Positions 1 to 9,246 of a stretch of 64,000 bases of DNA are shown here, piece after piece. Source of the stretch: DATFTE01 sp963802575 (lineage in GTDB: Bacteria > Acidobacteriota > Terriglobia > Terriglobales > Acidobacteriaceae); the NCBI GenBank assembly GCA_963802575.1, contig CAWDJF010000008.1, forward strand, positions 186,001 through 250,000, given 5' to 3'. Under the pieces are notes generated by a model that was given only the letters and a program-made list of their open reading frames with translations, was not told the DNA's origin and made no database searches. Numbering within the stretch: the first letter of the stretch is position 1; each line of letters starts with the position of its first letter. The translations under genes and the position numbers were made by a program.

Positions 1-38
1 CTGCCTACAACGAGCAGGGAAAGAATCAATGCACGCAT
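1..38 (-). CDS. 5' end of a truncated secreted or membrane protein gene
   Basis: Read on the minus strand, an ATG at 38-36 follows a GGGAG ribosome-binding site and opens MRALILSLLVVG before the window edge. The short basic start and hydrophobic run look like the beginning of a signal peptide. It would be divergent from the phosphatase gene at 185. Only twelve codons are visible, so the product cannot be named. Confidence 0.45.
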   Translation of the reverse strand, partial: MRALILSLLVVG

Positions 39-184
39 AGCATCTCCCGAGTACACATACGTTTATGACCGGCGCTTAGTTCCCTAATTGTTTGTATGAG
101 TTACAAGGATGTTCTTTATTTTTTCATGCAATATATACAAGATTTTCATTTGTCTTTCCGCAGCCCAGTGAATCTAATGGGCAT

Positions 185-1018
185 ATGGCAGACAAGAACG
201 CGAAGCAGTACATCTTCGCCAGCGATTTCGATCAGACCTTGACATTCAATGATTCCGGCTACGTACTGGCCGAGCTGGTGGGCATTCCGACGGAAGAGTT
301 CGAGCGCAAATCGCGCGGCATGGCCAAGTTGAACCTGGTGCAGCAAGGGGCGGAACTCGCCTATCTTCTTTTGCACGATCCCGAATTTCGTTCGCGGGTG
401 CGCAAAGAGCATTTGTACGAGGTCGGCAAGCAGATTCGTTTGAAAGAGAATATCGACCTGCTCTATCAGATCCTCAACAAGCCGATCGACGGTTATCACT
501 TCGACTTCTACGTGCTCTCGGCGGCTCCGGTGGAAGTGATTCGCTCGGCTCTCGAAGGCATTGTGCCTTCTGATCATATTTACGGCACCGAGTTTCTTTA
601 CAAGCCCTCGGGCGAAATCGATACCATCGTGCGCGCCACGGCCGGGTACGGCAAAGTTGCGGTGCTCGATCAATTGCAAACCGAATTGAAGATTGGCCCC
701 GATCACATCATCTACTGCGGAGACGGCAGCTCTGACCTGCACGTTATGCTGCATGTGAATGTGCGCGACGGATACACCATCGCCGTATCAGGCGCAAAGC
801 ACATCTCGCAGGTTGCCAAGCGAACCGTGATCAGCACCAACGCTCTCGCTGTGCTGGCTCCAATTCTTGAAGACGTCGTCGGATGGCAGCGCCTGCAGAT
901 TCGCAGCTTCTTCGAATCGCGTGGATTGCTGATCCAGGAATGGGATCGAGTGCGAACAGATTGGCTGACCATGCGTCCTGCGCCCGCGAAGTTGGCCGAG
1001 GCCGTTCGAGCCGAGTAA
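185..1018 (+). CDS. HAD-superfamily phosphatase (MtnX / phosphoserine-phosphatase-like)
   Basis: A 277-residue soluble hydrolase. HAD motif I is DFDQTLT near residue 14 (nucleophile and acid/base Asp), motif II is the Ser in YVLSAAP, and motif IV is CGDGSSDLHVM. The phosphatase 2-hydroxy-3-keto-5-methylthiopentenyl-1-phosphate/phosphoserine branch shares this HAD-IB layout, but the substrate cannot be read from sequence. The start at 185 (MADKNAK) is preferred because the upstream in-frame extension is not HAD-like. A strong terminator follows directly, so the gene appears to be a single transcription unit. Confidence 0.85.
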   Translation: MADKNAKQYIFASDFDQTLTFNDSGYVLAELVGIPTEEFERKSRGMAKLNLVQQGAELAYLLLHDPEFRSRVRKEHLYEVGKQIRLKENIDLLYQILNKPIDGYHFDFYVLSAAPVEVIRSALEGIVPSDHIYGTEFLYKPSGEIDTIVRATAGYGKVAVLDQLQTELKIGPDHIIYCGDGSSDLHVMLHVNVRDGYTIAVSGAKHISQVAKRTVISTNALAVLAPILEDVVGWQRLQIRSFFESRGLLIQEWDRVRTDWLTMRPAPAKLAEAVRAE

Positions 1019-1027
1019 GCCATAAAC

Positions 1028-1061
1028 AGCACGGGAGTGTTCGCGCTCCCGTGCTTTTTCT
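1028..1061 (+). terminator. Rho-independent terminator of the HAD phosphatase gene
   Basis: AGCACGGGAG pairs perfectly with CTCCCGTGCT across an 8-nt loop and is followed by TTTTTCTT. It lies 10 bp after the stop codon. Confidence 0.9.
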
Positions 1062-1150
1062 TATCCCCCTATAAAAACATTTAATAGCCTTAGCCAGCGT
1101 CTCCGACGCCTCATGGGTGATCTACTACCTGTCGCACTTGGGGACCTCGC

Positions 1151-2101
1151 ATGGAGACTCGTCCGGCAACCTGGAAGACGCTACTGGCCTTCGGCATCAT
1201 TTACTTTGTCTGGGGCTCGACTTTTCTTGGGATTCGTATCGGCGTCCGCGAAGTCCCGCCACTGCTTTTCGCCGCCATGCGCTTTTTCACCGCAGGCGTC
1301 ATTCTGTTCGGCTGGATGCGTGCGCGCGGCACTCCGTTTCCTTCGAGACGGGAATGGGTATCCATCTCGGTGCTCGCCTTCCTGATCTTTGCCATCGACT
1401 ACGGCTTGCTTTTCTGGGCGGAACAGCGCGTGCCATCGGGGATCGCCGCCGTCATGTTGGCCACGATTCCAGCGTTCATGGCGCTTTCGGAAATTTTCAT
1501 GCTGGGGACACAGAAACTCACGGCGCGTCTCGCCATCGCGTTGCTGGTGGGACTCGGCGGAGTTGCGATCTTGGTGAGCCGCACTCTGAGCTTGGGAGAA
1601 GCTGCCATTGATCCCGCAGGCGCCATTGCCCTGGTGACTGCCGCGGTAAGCTGGTCGATCGCCTCGGCGCTCAGCCGTAAGCTCACGCTGCCCGCGTCGA
1701 AGCCGATGAGTTCTGGCGCTCAGATGCTGGTTGGAGGAATATTTCTGACGCTTGGCGCAGGAGTTTTCGGCGAGTTCCGCGGATTTGATGTGACCACAGT
1801 CTCGCGCGGAGCATGGTTCGCGCTCGCTTATCTGATCGTCGCCGGATCCATCATCGGATTCACCGCCTACGTCTGGCTCCTCCACCACGAATCGCCGACG
1901 AAGGTGGGAACGTATGCATACGTGAATCCGGTCGTCGCCGTCGCAGTGGGATATTTTCTGGGAGGCGAGACCGTAGGTCCACGAACGATCTTAGGAACGT
2001 TACTAGTGCTGGTCAGCGTAATCGTCATCACCACCACGCCAGCCAAGAAAACCACAATCGTTTCGCTAGCGAAACCAACCCAAGAGCTCGCCGAGCAATA
2101 A
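1151..2101 (+). CDS. EamA/DMT-family inner-membrane transporter
   Basis: A 316-residue protein with about ten hydrophobic segments and two EamA repeats. The N-terminal repeat begins with FGIIYFVWGSTFLGIRIGV, which is typical of the YedA/RhaT-like drug/metabolite exporters; the second repeat starts near residue 155 (GAIALVTAAVSWSIASAL). The substrate is unknown; relatives export metabolites or amino acids. It stands alone between the phosphatase terminator and a convergent gene. Confidence 0.9.
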   Translation: METRPATWKTLLAFGIIYFVWGSTFLGIRIGVREVPPLLFAAMRFFTAGVILFGWMRARGTPFPSRREWVSISVLAFLIFAIDYGLLFWAEQRVPSGIAAVMLATIPAFMALSEIFMLGTQKLTARLAIALLVGLGGVAILVSRTLSLGEAAIDPAGAIALVTAAVSWSIASALSRKLTLPASKPMSSGAQMLVGGIFLTLGAGVFGEFRGFDVTTVSRGAWFALAYLIVAGSIIGFTAYVWLLHHESPTKVGTYAYVNPVVAVAVGYFLGGETVGPRTILGTLLVLVSVIVITTTPAKKTTIVSLAKPTQELAEQ

Positions 2102-2152
2102 ACGCGGCATAGAAAACGCGGATAGCTTTTCTAATTCACGAAGGCTACTGAT

Positions 2153-3505
2153 CTAAGGCAACAGTACGCCTCCAAACCAAGCCAATGACTCGCCACTGCG
2201 CGTGTCTTGCCAGAGGGCGTAGAAGGTATTGCCCGACCACACATTCAATGTTGGATGGGCGGATCCGCTGCTGGTGATGCGGGGATTGGAAGCGACAGAA
2301 GTGAGCGCGACTCGCTTGAAGAAGGTCGCTCCTCCGTCTTTGGAAAACGCGGCGAAGGGTTGATATTTCACGTTGGCCGGATCCCTGAAGCGATCCAGCC
2401 AGGTGACGCCGAGCATGCCGGATCCGCTGACGCTAAGCGAAGGTGCGAACTGGTCATGATTGTCGTTGGTCGCGGCGACCGCCACCGGCGTGCTCCAGGT
2501 TGTTCCTCCATCCGTCGAGTGGACGAGCGCTACTTGCATGAAAGTCCCCGTCCAGATGTAGTAGGTTCCGTACAGTCTTCCCGAGAAGACTCCGCCGCTA
2601 TTGTCAACGGCGATGACAGGTTCGTTCTGGGTGAACCAGCAGGTATTTGGGATATTTTCAATGCCAAAGCTGCACTGCGGATTGCTCGGGACCAGCAAAG
2701 CATTGGCCATAATACTGGGTGTGCTCCAGATGCTGCCCCCGTCGGTGGACTTCGAAAAAAACAGAGTCGCGATCTGGCCCGGACAGGATGTGCCTCCTCC
2801 GGAGACTGAGCAGCGAAGCCACGTGATATAGACCGTGCCGTCGCCGCCGATTGCAAGGTGACTTTGAAAATCCTGCATGGGCGAGTATTGCGTGGCATCA
2901 ACTGGAACAAGTGTCCAAGTCGCGCCATTGTCATTGGAATGCGAGACGCCAATAGCGGTCGCCAGCGGCGCGTCTCCGAATTGCTGCGCACTGACATAAA
3001 TGACGCCAAAGTGCGGGCTGGAGGGATTGGTATCGACCTGGATCTGGGAGTAAGAGACACCAAATCCGAGGGCATGCGGAGCGGAGCGCACAGGGTTGCT
3101 CCAGGTCACGCCGTTATCCCCCGAACTGGAGAATTGACCGACACTCTCATCGCAATCCGGCGCGCAACTTCGATCTGGCCCAATACCGGTTCCATTGATG
3201 ATCCCGTTCGGGCCGAAAGCCAGCGCAGGCCAGTTCCCGGCTTTGGAGCAGTGGTTGGTCCACGTCGCCCCCCCGTCGTTGCTGATATAGGCCGCGCTGC
3301 AGGTGAGATCAGCTTCCCCGGTGATCAGATGCTGGCCGTCGGCAGGATCGAGCGACAGCGAGTAGGGGAGGATATAAGAAGATTGCGAGACTTGGACGTT
3401 GGGCAAAACGCAGGGTGCAGGGCTGCAGGTCAAAGTGGCTTGCGCGTGCAACGCCGGTGCCAATAACAGGACGGAGACAAGAAGGACGAGACGATTCGCA
3501 GACAT
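2153..3505 (-). CDS. Secreted BNR/sialidase-fold beta-propeller protein
   Basis: A 450-residue protein with a clear signal peptide (MSANRLVLLVSVLLLAPALHA). The mature part carries repeated Asp-box-like motifs: SNDGGATWTN, SSGDNGVTWS, SNDNGATWT, STDGGSIWS, STDGGTTWS and SKDGGATFF. These mark the blades of a sialidase-type propeller. The Asp boxes are structural; I do not see the arginine triad that would prove sialidase activity, so it may be a non-enzymatic exported propeller. It is monocistronic, convergent with the DMT gene. Confidence 0.8.
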   Translation of the reverse strand: MSANRLVLLVSVLLLAPALHAQATLTCSPAPCVLPNVQVSQSSYILPYSLSLDPADGQHLITGEADLTCSAAYISNDGGATWTNHCSKAGNWPALAFGPNGIINGTGIGPDRSCAPDCDESVGQFSSSGDNGVTWSNPVRSAPHALGFGVSYSQIQVDTNPSSPHFGVIYVSAQQFGDAPLATAIGVSHSNDNGATWTLVPVDATQYSPMQDFQSHLAIGGDGTVYITWLRCSVSGGGTSCPGQIATLFFSKSTDGGSIWSTPSIMANALLVPSNPQCSFGIENIPNTCWFTQNEPVIAVDNSGGVFSGRLYGTYYIWTGTFMQVALVHSTDGGTTWSTPVAVAATNDNHDQFAPSLSVSGSGMLGVTWLDRFRDPANVKYQPFAAFSKDGGATFFKRVALTSVASNPRITSSGSAHPTLNVWSGNTFYALWQDTRSGESLAWFGGVLLP

Positions 3506-3737
3506 AGCAGAACTCCGCGGAGAGACTTTTGGTTAGCGGCGAACTCGGGCGGAGAGAATCACCGCGGTATTCGTGCAACCGCGAACGGTAGCTTAAGTTT
3601 TGCGGGGAGTCAACACAGTTAGGGGACGGAGCAAGACTTTCGGGTTGAGAGGAAGGGCATCAGGAAACGATTTCTAGATGAAGAGCGATCCTTGAACAGA
3701 CGACGCCGCCCGCCTCTTTATTACTTTGTACTTCGTC

Positions 3738-5135
3738 TTACGGCCTCGCCATCTTCTCCGGCTTCACCCACTCATCAAACTCTTCGCCGGTCAGATATCC
3801 CAGCTTCAACGCCGCCGCCTTCAGACTCGAATGGTCCACGTGCGCGGTGTGCGCGATCTTGGCCGCTTTGTCGTACCCGACTTTCGGAGCCAGGGCCGTC
3901 ACCAGCATCAAGGAATGCTCCACGTAGTGCTTCACCTTCTCGTGATTCACCTCGATCCCCTTGATCATGTATTCGACGTATCCGTGGCAGGCGTCGGTAA
4001 TCAGCGTGACGGAGTGCAGAAAGTTGTAAATGATAACCGGCTTGTAGACGTTCAACTCGAAGTTGCCCTGCGATCCCGCGAATCCGACCGCTGCCGTCGC
4101 ACCGTGAACCTGTACGCACACCATGGTCATCGCTTCAGCCTGCGTGGGATTTACCTTGCCGGGCATGATGGATGATCCTGGCTCGTTCTCAGGAATCGTC
4201 AACTCACCCAGCCCTGACCGCGGTCCCGACGCCAGCCAGCGAATGTCATTCGAAATCTTCATCAACGACGCGGCCAGCGTTTCCAGTGCGCCCTGCGCAA
4301 AGACCAGTTCATCGTGCGCTGACAGCGCTGCGAACTTGTTGGGATGCGAGCGGAAGGGAAGTCCTGTCAGTTCGGCAATCTTCTTCGCGACCCGCACCGC
4401 GAACTCGGGATGGGCGTTCAACCCCGTTCCCACTGCCGTCCCGCCAATCGCCAGATCGTAGAGCCCGTCGAGCGCTTCGTTCAGCCGTTTGATGTCGCGC
4501 TCCAGCAGGCTGGCCCAGCCGCTGAACTCCTGCCCCACCGTCATCGGTACCGCATCTTGCAAGTGCGTGCGGCCGATCTTGACGATGTCCTTGAACTCTT
4601 TAGCCTTGGCATCGATGGCGTCATGCACTTCTTTAATCGCAGGTATCAGCCCCCGCTTCACCCGATCGGCCGCCGCGATGTGCATGGCCGCCGGAAACGT
4701 ATCGTTCGACGATTGCGACATGTTCACGTCGTCATTGGGATGGATCGGCTTCTTCGAACCCATCTCGCCGCCGGCAATCTCAATCGCGCGGTTCGAGATC
4801 ACCTCGTTCACATTCATGTTGGTCTGCGTGCCGCTGCCGGTCTGCCAGATGCGGAGCGGAAACTGATCGTTCAACCTACCGGAGATCACTTCATTCGCCG
4901 CTTGCACAATCAGTTTGGCCTTGTCGGCGGGAAGCTTGCCCAGATCCTGATTCACCAGCGCGCAAGCTTTTTTCAAAATGCCGAAGGCCTTGATGAGTTC
5001 CGGCGGCATGACGTCGATCCCAATGTTGAAGTGCAAAAGCGAGCGCTGCGTTTGCGCCCCCCAATACACATTCGCGGGGACTTCGATCTTTCCCATGCTG
5101 TCGGATTCAATGCGCGTGCGCGAAGCATCAGCCAT
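3738..5135 (-). CDS. fumC: Class II fumarate hydratase
   Basis: A 465-residue fumarase C of normal length that interconverts fumarate and malate in the TCA cycle in the cytoplasm. It shows the superfamily signature SSIMPGKVNPTQ with the catalytic Ser loop, the active-site GRTHLQDAVP segment, and TGSGTQTNMNVNEV near residue 100. Upstream, AGGAACCCTT precedes the ATG and a TATAAT-like sequence lies about 45 bp away. The oxygen-stable, iron-independent class fits an aerobic respiratory lifestyle. Confidence 0.97.
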   Translation of the reverse strand: MADASRTRIESDSMGKIEVPANVYWGAQTQRSLLHFNIGIDVMPPELIKAFGILKKACALVNQDLGKLPADKAKLIVQAANEVISGRLNDQFPLRIWQTGSGTQTNMNVNEVISNRAIEIAGGEMGSKKPIHPNDDVNMSQSSNDTFPAAMHIAAADRVKRGLIPAIKEVHDAIDAKAKEFKDIVKIGRTHLQDAVPMTVGQEFSGWASLLERDIKRLNEALDGLYDLAIGGTAVGTGLNAHPEFAVRVAKKIAELTGLPFRSHPNKFAALSAHDELVFAQGALETLAASLMKISNDIRWLASGPRSGLGELTIPENEPGSSIMPGKVNPTQAEAMTMVCVQVHGATAAVGFAGSQGNFELNVYKPVIIYNFLHSVTLITDACHGYVEYMIKGIEVNHEKVKHYVEHSLMLVTALAPKVGYDKAAKIAHTAHVDHSSLKAAALKLGYLTGEEFDEWVKPEKMARP

Positions 5136-5190
5136 AAGGGTTCCTAGTGAGTTCGTCGGGATGAAAGTAACCGAAAATTATACGCCGTAG

Positions 5191-5297
5191 CCAGTACCCA
5201 GTACCGAGTACCCAGTACCGGGAAAAATCCCCAGATCAGTGGAGCACGTCTCCCGTGCAACGCCGGTTTTGCTTGGTACTCGGTACCCGGTACTCCC
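5191..5297. repeat. Inverted pair of 7-bp tandem arrays (unit AGTACCS)
   Basis: The left array 5191-5222 repeats AGTACCC/AGTACCG in an alternating order. The right array 5273-5297 is its reverse complement (GGTACTCGGTACCCGGTACT). About 50 bp separate them. The pair occupies the gap between divergent fumC and the YpdA-like gene. Confidence 0.8.
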
Positions 5298-5452
5298 AAC
5301 TGGATCGTTCCAAATCGGGATGCGGCTCAACCGGAAGGCGCACGCCGACTCTAACCCCTCCGCTCCCCGCATGTTAAAATCTCTGTTTCCACCATGCCCG
5401 GCGCGCCGTCCCGTACGCGCGTTGGCTCTTCCAATATCCAGGGGCACGATTC

Positions 5453-6520
5453 TTGGCCATCGAACAGATTCCCGAAACTCTGACACGCACTCAGGCACAC
5501 TCACGTCCAGACAGCGTCATGGACGTGCTCGTCATCGGTGCCGGACCCACCGGCCTCGCCTGCGCCATCGAGGCGCAAATGCTTGGCCTGAAGGTCATGG
5601 TCATCGATAAAGGATGCCTGGTGAACTCCCTCTACAATTACCCAGCCAACATGACTTTCTTCACCACACCCGAGCTGCTCGAGATCGGCGACCTGCCTTT
5701 TAATACGGCGCACCAGAAGCCGACTCGGCTCGAAGCTCTCGAATACTACAGGCGCGTTGCCGAGCACTTCCATCTGCATGTCGTGCAATATCAGTGGGTG
5801 AAAACTGTTACCGGAGACGATGGCAACTTCCGTGTCACCGCGACCGATCGCTCAAACCGCATTCACGACTACCGTACCCGCAAAGTGATCGTCAGCACCG
5901 GATACTACGATCTCGCCAACCAGCTTGGCGTGCCAGGCGAAGATCTGCCCAAGGTTCACCACTATTTCCGCGAGCCACATCCCTACTATGACAACGAAGT
6001 ATTAATCGTTGGAGGCAAGAATTCCGCCGCCGAAGCTGCGCTCGATCTCTGGCGGCATGGCGCTCGCGTGACCATTGTCCACCGCGATGCCCATCTTCAC
6101 GACCACATCAAGTATTGGGTGAAGCCCGACATCGAGAACCGCATCAAGAATGGCGAGATCAACGCCTACTTCAAGAGCACGGTCGAAAAAATTGGCATCG
6201 ATTTCGTCGACATCAAGACTCCCGACGGCCCGGTGCACTTGAAGAACGACTTCGTCTTCGCGCTCATCGGATACCATCCCGACTACGATTTCCTGCGTGC
6301 GCTTGGCATCGAACTCTCGAACGAGCAATGCCGCCCAGTCTGCGATCCGGAAACTCTCGAAAGCAATGTACCTGGAATCTACGTGGCAGGAGTGATTGTC
6401 GCCGGCTCGCGCACCAGCGAAATCTTCATCGAAAACGGACGCTTCCACGGCAAACAAATCGCCGCCGACCTGCGCGCGAAACTCGGGCCATCAGGGAAGC
6501 ATTTAGCACTTGGCACTTAG
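5453..6520 (+). CDS. ypdA: YpdA-family bacillithiol-disulfide reductase-like flavoprotein
   Basis: A 355-residue FAD/NAD(P)H oxidoreductase. The FAD-binding GAGPTGLACAIEA lies near residue 30 and the NADPH-binding GGKNSAAEAALDLWR near 185, with a C-terminal FAD contact ESNVPGIYVAGV. The absence of a CxxC pair is typical of YpdA, proposed to reduce oxidised bacillithiol. BshA at 38.8-39.9 kb supports a bacillithiol-making host. The TTG start at 5453 is uncertain; the first ATG in frame is 5519. The last codons (HLALGT, stop) are formed by a 7-bp repeat array. Confidence 0.87.
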   Translation: MAIEQIPETLTRTQAHSRPDSVMDVLVIGAGPTGLACAIEAQMLGLKVMVIDKGCLVNSLYNYPANMTFFTTPELLEIGDLPFNTAHQKPTRLEALEYYRRVAEHFHLHVVQYQWVKTVTGDDGNFRVTATDRSNRIHDYRTRKVIVSTGYYDLANQLGVPGEDLPKVHHYFREPHPYYDNEVLIVGGKNSAAEAALDLWRHGARVTIVHRDAHLHDHIKYWVKPDIENRIKNGEINAYFKSTVEKIGIDFVDIKTPDGPVHLKNDFVFALIGYHPDYDFLRALGIELSNEQCRPVCDPETLESNVPGIYVAGVIVAGSRTSEIFIENGRFHGKQIAADLRAKLGPSGKHLALGT

Positions 6521-6527
6521 CATTTGG
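6500..6527. repeat. Single 7-bp tandem array (TTAGCAC/TTGGCAC) overlapping the ypdA 3' end
   Basis: Four units alternate TTAGCAN and TTGGCAC. The array encodes the last residues and the TAG stop of the YpdA-like gene. No inverted partner is visible nearby. Confidence 0.75.
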
Positions 6528-6568
6528 TCTTGCGATAGACGACGGAAGCAAAGTGTTGAGATCTAACC

Positions 6569-6841
6569 TCACCGCAAACTGTCGTAGAAACGCCTAATTC
6601 GGTTCCGGCGTTCTTTGCTACTAACGGGAAATTTCTTGTCTAGCTCCGCCGGTCGCTCAACAAACGCCCAGAACAACGCCATCTTGAAGACAATCGAACT
6701 CACAATGAACAAGGTTAGAAGGATGACCAGCGGCGTGCCGGGTTTCCAGCCCCAGAAGGACGCGGTTGGAAGAATCGCAAAGGCGCAGCCCATTACCCAC
6801 GACCCGGCGTTTTGAAACCTCGTAATCAATTGCCAGCCCAA
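6569..6841 (-). CDS. Small two-helix membrane protein of unknown function
   Basis: A 90-residue protein with two hydrophobic segments (about residues 13-30 and 37-60) and a basic C-terminus (KKFPVSSKERRNRIRRFY). I do not recognise a family. It begins 1 bp after the stop of the frataxin-like gene on the same strand, so the two are probably co-transcribed and translationally coupled. Confidence 0.55.
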   Translation of the reverse strand: MGWQLITRFQNAGSWVMGCAFAILPTASFWGWKPGTPLVILLTLFIVSSIVFKMALFWAFVERPAELDKKFPVSSKERRNRIRRFYDSLR

Positions 6842-6842
6842 C

Positions 6843-7172
6843 TCACAGCTTTACCAGTTCTTCCCCGAGCTGCTGATTAATCAACCGGGCCACCAGCGTC
6901 TTCAATCCTTCGCCGGTTTTGGCCAGGACAAAATCCTCGTCGCCATTGACCCAATCCAGCTTGAAACTGGTCGATAGAGCAGAAATCCAAATCTGCCGCA
7001 CGGGCGCATTGGGAGAAATTACGAATCGCGAGCCATCATCGAAGGACACATGCAGCGCGCCCGACTGATCCTCGACTTCAAAATCGGCGGTCTCTTCCGC
7101 CAGAATCAGGCTCTGCTCTAAAGATTCCAGCGCCGCATCGGCATTCTTGCGGAACACATTCTCATCGATCAT
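6843..7172 (-). CDS. cyaY: Frataxin-like iron-binding protein (CyaY family)
   Basis: A 109-residue protein of CyaY size. It has the N-terminal acidic helix (MIDENVFRKNADAALESLEQ), then the sheet with HVSFDDGSRFVISPNAPVRQIWISA, matching the conserved frataxin N-Q-IW segment, and a C-terminal helix. Frataxins bind iron and tune cysteine desulfurase in Fe-S cluster assembly. The ATG at 7172 is chosen because the upstream in-frame stretch runs into a REP element. The many heme and Fe-S proteins in this window fit the role. Confidence 0.8.
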   Translation of the reverse strand: MIDENVFRKNADAALESLEQSLILAEETADFEVEDQSGALHVSFDDGSRFVISPNAPVRQIWISALSTSFKLDWVNGDEDFVLAKTGEGLKTLVARLINQQLGEELVKL

Positions 7173-7186
7173 AAGAGAATTATAGA

Positions 7187-7209
7187 GTAGCGCCGGCGTC
7201 CCGCCGGCC
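7187..7209. repeat. REP-like palindrome (GTAGCGCCGGC family)
   Basis: One copy of the family core GTAGCGCCGGCGTCCCGCC, self-complementary around CGTCC, just upstream of the frataxin-like gene. Confidence 0.85.
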
Positions 7210-7245
7210 ACGATCCCGTAGACGGTTTTGACCAAAGACCACCGA

Positions 7246-9189
7246 CTACTGACCGATGAGATACTGCTTCACAAACATCACCGTCGCATAAAACTGATAA
7301 TCCTGATTCTTCTTCTTGCGGTATCCGTGCCCTTCATCCTTCGCCAGCAGCCACCACACCGTAGTCCCGTTCTTCCGCACCATGTCGACCATCTGCTGCG
7401 ACTCGCTCGCCGGAACTCGCGGATCATTCTTTCCCGCAATCACAAACATCGGCTTGGTCACATTCTTCGCCTTGTTGGCCGGAGCGATCTGCTCCAGAAA
7501 GTCATGCATCTTCGGATCGCGCTCGTCTCCGTACTCCACCCGCCGCAAATCCTGTCGGTAGCCTGAAGTATTTTGCAAGAAAGTCACCAGGTTCGATGGA
7601 CCCACGATATCGACCGAACAGCAAATCCGATCGTTGTAGTTGGTCGCGACTGCCAGCGTCATGAACCCGCCATAGCTGCCGCCGGTCACGAGCACCTTCG
7701 AAGAATCCAGATCGGGCTGCGTCTGAATCCAGTCGAGAAGGGAATTGATGTCTTTGTACGATCCTTCGCGCAGGAACCCGTTGTCGGCGGCGAGAAAACT
7801 CTTGCCATATCCCGTGGACCCGCGCACGTTGGGAAAAATCATCGCGATGCCGAGTTCGTTTAAGTAGTAGTTATTGCGTCCCAGAAATCCAGGCCGCGAC
7901 TGCCCCTCCGGTCCGCCGTGAATCTGAATGATCACCGGACGCTTCCCGGAAAACTTCGCTGCCGGACGATACAAAAAGCCGCCGATACTCTTGTCGTCGA
8001 AGCTCTTCCAATGAATCAACTGCGGTTCGGCGAAATCCGCCGTGTTCACGCCACCAGTCTCGCTGTATGTCCAGCGCTCGACCTTCCCCGTCTGCGTATC
8101 CAGCGAATACACATCCGAAGTCGAGCGCGCCGAACTCAAATTGAATCCCACATCGCGGCTATTTCGGTGCCAGCGCACGCCGGAAATAATCCCCTTCGGT
8201 AGCGGCGGGACTGGTTTCTCCTTGCGCGTCTTCGTGTCCAGCAAATGCAGGACGCCGAATCCGTCCTCATTCGTGACAAACGCAATCGTTTTCCCATCGT
8301 GTGACAGATCGAACTCTTCGACGTCCCACGGAATCTGCGTGGTCAGATAGGTCGGTTCTTTTGTTGCCAGATCGATGTACACCAAGCGGTGAAACTCCGA
8401 GTCGCGGTCGCTGGTCGTATAAATGCCCTTGCCGTCTTTACTGAACTGCCCGCCGCTGTAATTCACCGTTCCAATGCGCGCTTGCGGTGTCAGCAAATTC
8501 TTCTCACCCGTGGACGAATCGAAAATCCACAAGGAGCTTTCGTTGGCCGAAATTTCGTCCTGCACCAGAATCTTCGCCCCATCAGGAGACCAATACTCAA
8601 CCTCCCAGCCGCCACCATCGAGCTTTGCCAGCATGTGGTCGGACTTCGGGCTGGCAGGATCGATGACATACAAATCCACGTCATTGCCCGTACGCCGCGT
8701 CGAACCGTACGCTATTTTGTCTCCTGCTTCGGACCACACCGCTCCGGTATTGCGCGACTTGCCATCAGTCAGGAGCGTGACATCTTCCGTGCCAACGTCA
8801 TAGCGGTAAAGCTGAAAAAACTCTCCGCCGCCGATATCTTTGGAAAACACGAAGAAGCTGTCTTTATTCGGCGGGTATTGCGCCCCGGAAATCGAGTCGG
8901 GATAGAACGTCAACTGTGTGCGCGCTCCGCCGGGCATGGCCACGTGATGCACCTGGTTGGTGTCGGCAAAGCGCGTGGAAATCAGCATCTCGCGCTCTAC
9001 CGGATCCCAACTATTCAGCGTCGCTCCGCGGAAGTTGGTGTAGCGATCAACCGTCTCCGCCAAAGAAGCCGGAATCTTGGGAACGCCCTCGACCGCCAGG
9101 TTTTCATTGGGAACAATCTCGCCGCTCTGAGGAAAGCCTGACGCGGCCATCATCGCGATGCAAGCCAGAACAAGACGCCATCGGTTCAC
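7246..9189 (-). CDS. Exported S9 family peptidase (prolyl-oligopeptidase/acylaminoacyl type)
   Basis: A 647-residue serine peptidase with a short signal peptide (to about residue 20). A TolB-like beta-propeller spans about residues 60-390 and an alpha/beta-hydrolase domain follows. The nucleophile elbow is TGGSYGGFM, the Asp lies in GKNDPRVP, and the catalytic His is in DEGHGY near the C-terminus. The fold admits only short peptides. A GTG start is used, with GGAGCTTCCT upstream; a TATAGT -10 element lies at 9213-9218, just inside a REP copy. Confidence 0.92.
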   Translation of the reverse strand: MNRWRLVLACIAMMAASGFPQSGEIVPNENLAVEGVPKIPASLAETVDRYTNFRGATLNSWDPVEREMLISTRFADTNQVHHVAMPGGARTQLTFYPDSISGAQYPPNKDSFFVFSKDIGGGEFFQLYRYDVGTEDVTLLTDGKSRNTGAVWSEAGDKIAYGSTRRTGNDVDLYVIDPASPKSDHMLAKLDGGGWEVEYWSPDGAKILVQDEISANESSLWIFDSSTGEKNLLTPQARIGTVNYSGGQFSKDGKGIYTTSDRDSEFHRLVYIDLATKEPTYLTTQIPWDVEEFDLSHDGKTIAFVTNEDGFGVLHLLDTKTRKEKPVPPLPKGIISGVRWHRNSRDVGFNLSSARSTSDVYSLDTQTGKVERWTYSETGGVNTADFAEPQLIHWKSFDDKSIGGFLYRPAAKFSGKRPVIIQIHGGPEGQSRPGFLGRNNYYLNELGIAMIFPNVRGSTGYGKSFLAADNGFLREGSYKDINSLLDWIQTQPDLDSSKVLVTGGSYGGFMTLAVATNYNDRICCSVDIVGPSNLVTFLQNTSGYRQDLRRVEYGDERDPKMHDFLEQIAPANKAKNVTKPMFVIAGKNDPRVPASESQQMVDMVRKNGTTVWWLLAKDEGHGYRKKKNQDYQFYATVMFVKQYLIGQ

Positions 9190-9223
9190 AGGAAGCTCCT
9201 AAACAGCTCGATACTATACACGA

Positions 9224-9246
9224 GTAGCGCCGGCGTCCCGCCGGCC
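9224..9246. repeat. REP-like palindrome (GTAGCGCCGGC family)
   Basis: A single copy identical in core to that at 7187, between the S9 peptidase promoter and the divergent MFS gene. Confidence 0.85.

Noticed and set aside
146..754. 202-codon frame opposite the HAD phosphatase gene
   Set aside because: It is fully antisense to a gene with clear HAD motifs and shows no recognisable features.
8389..9141. 250-codon frame opposite the S9 peptidase
   Set aside because: Shadow frame without family signal.
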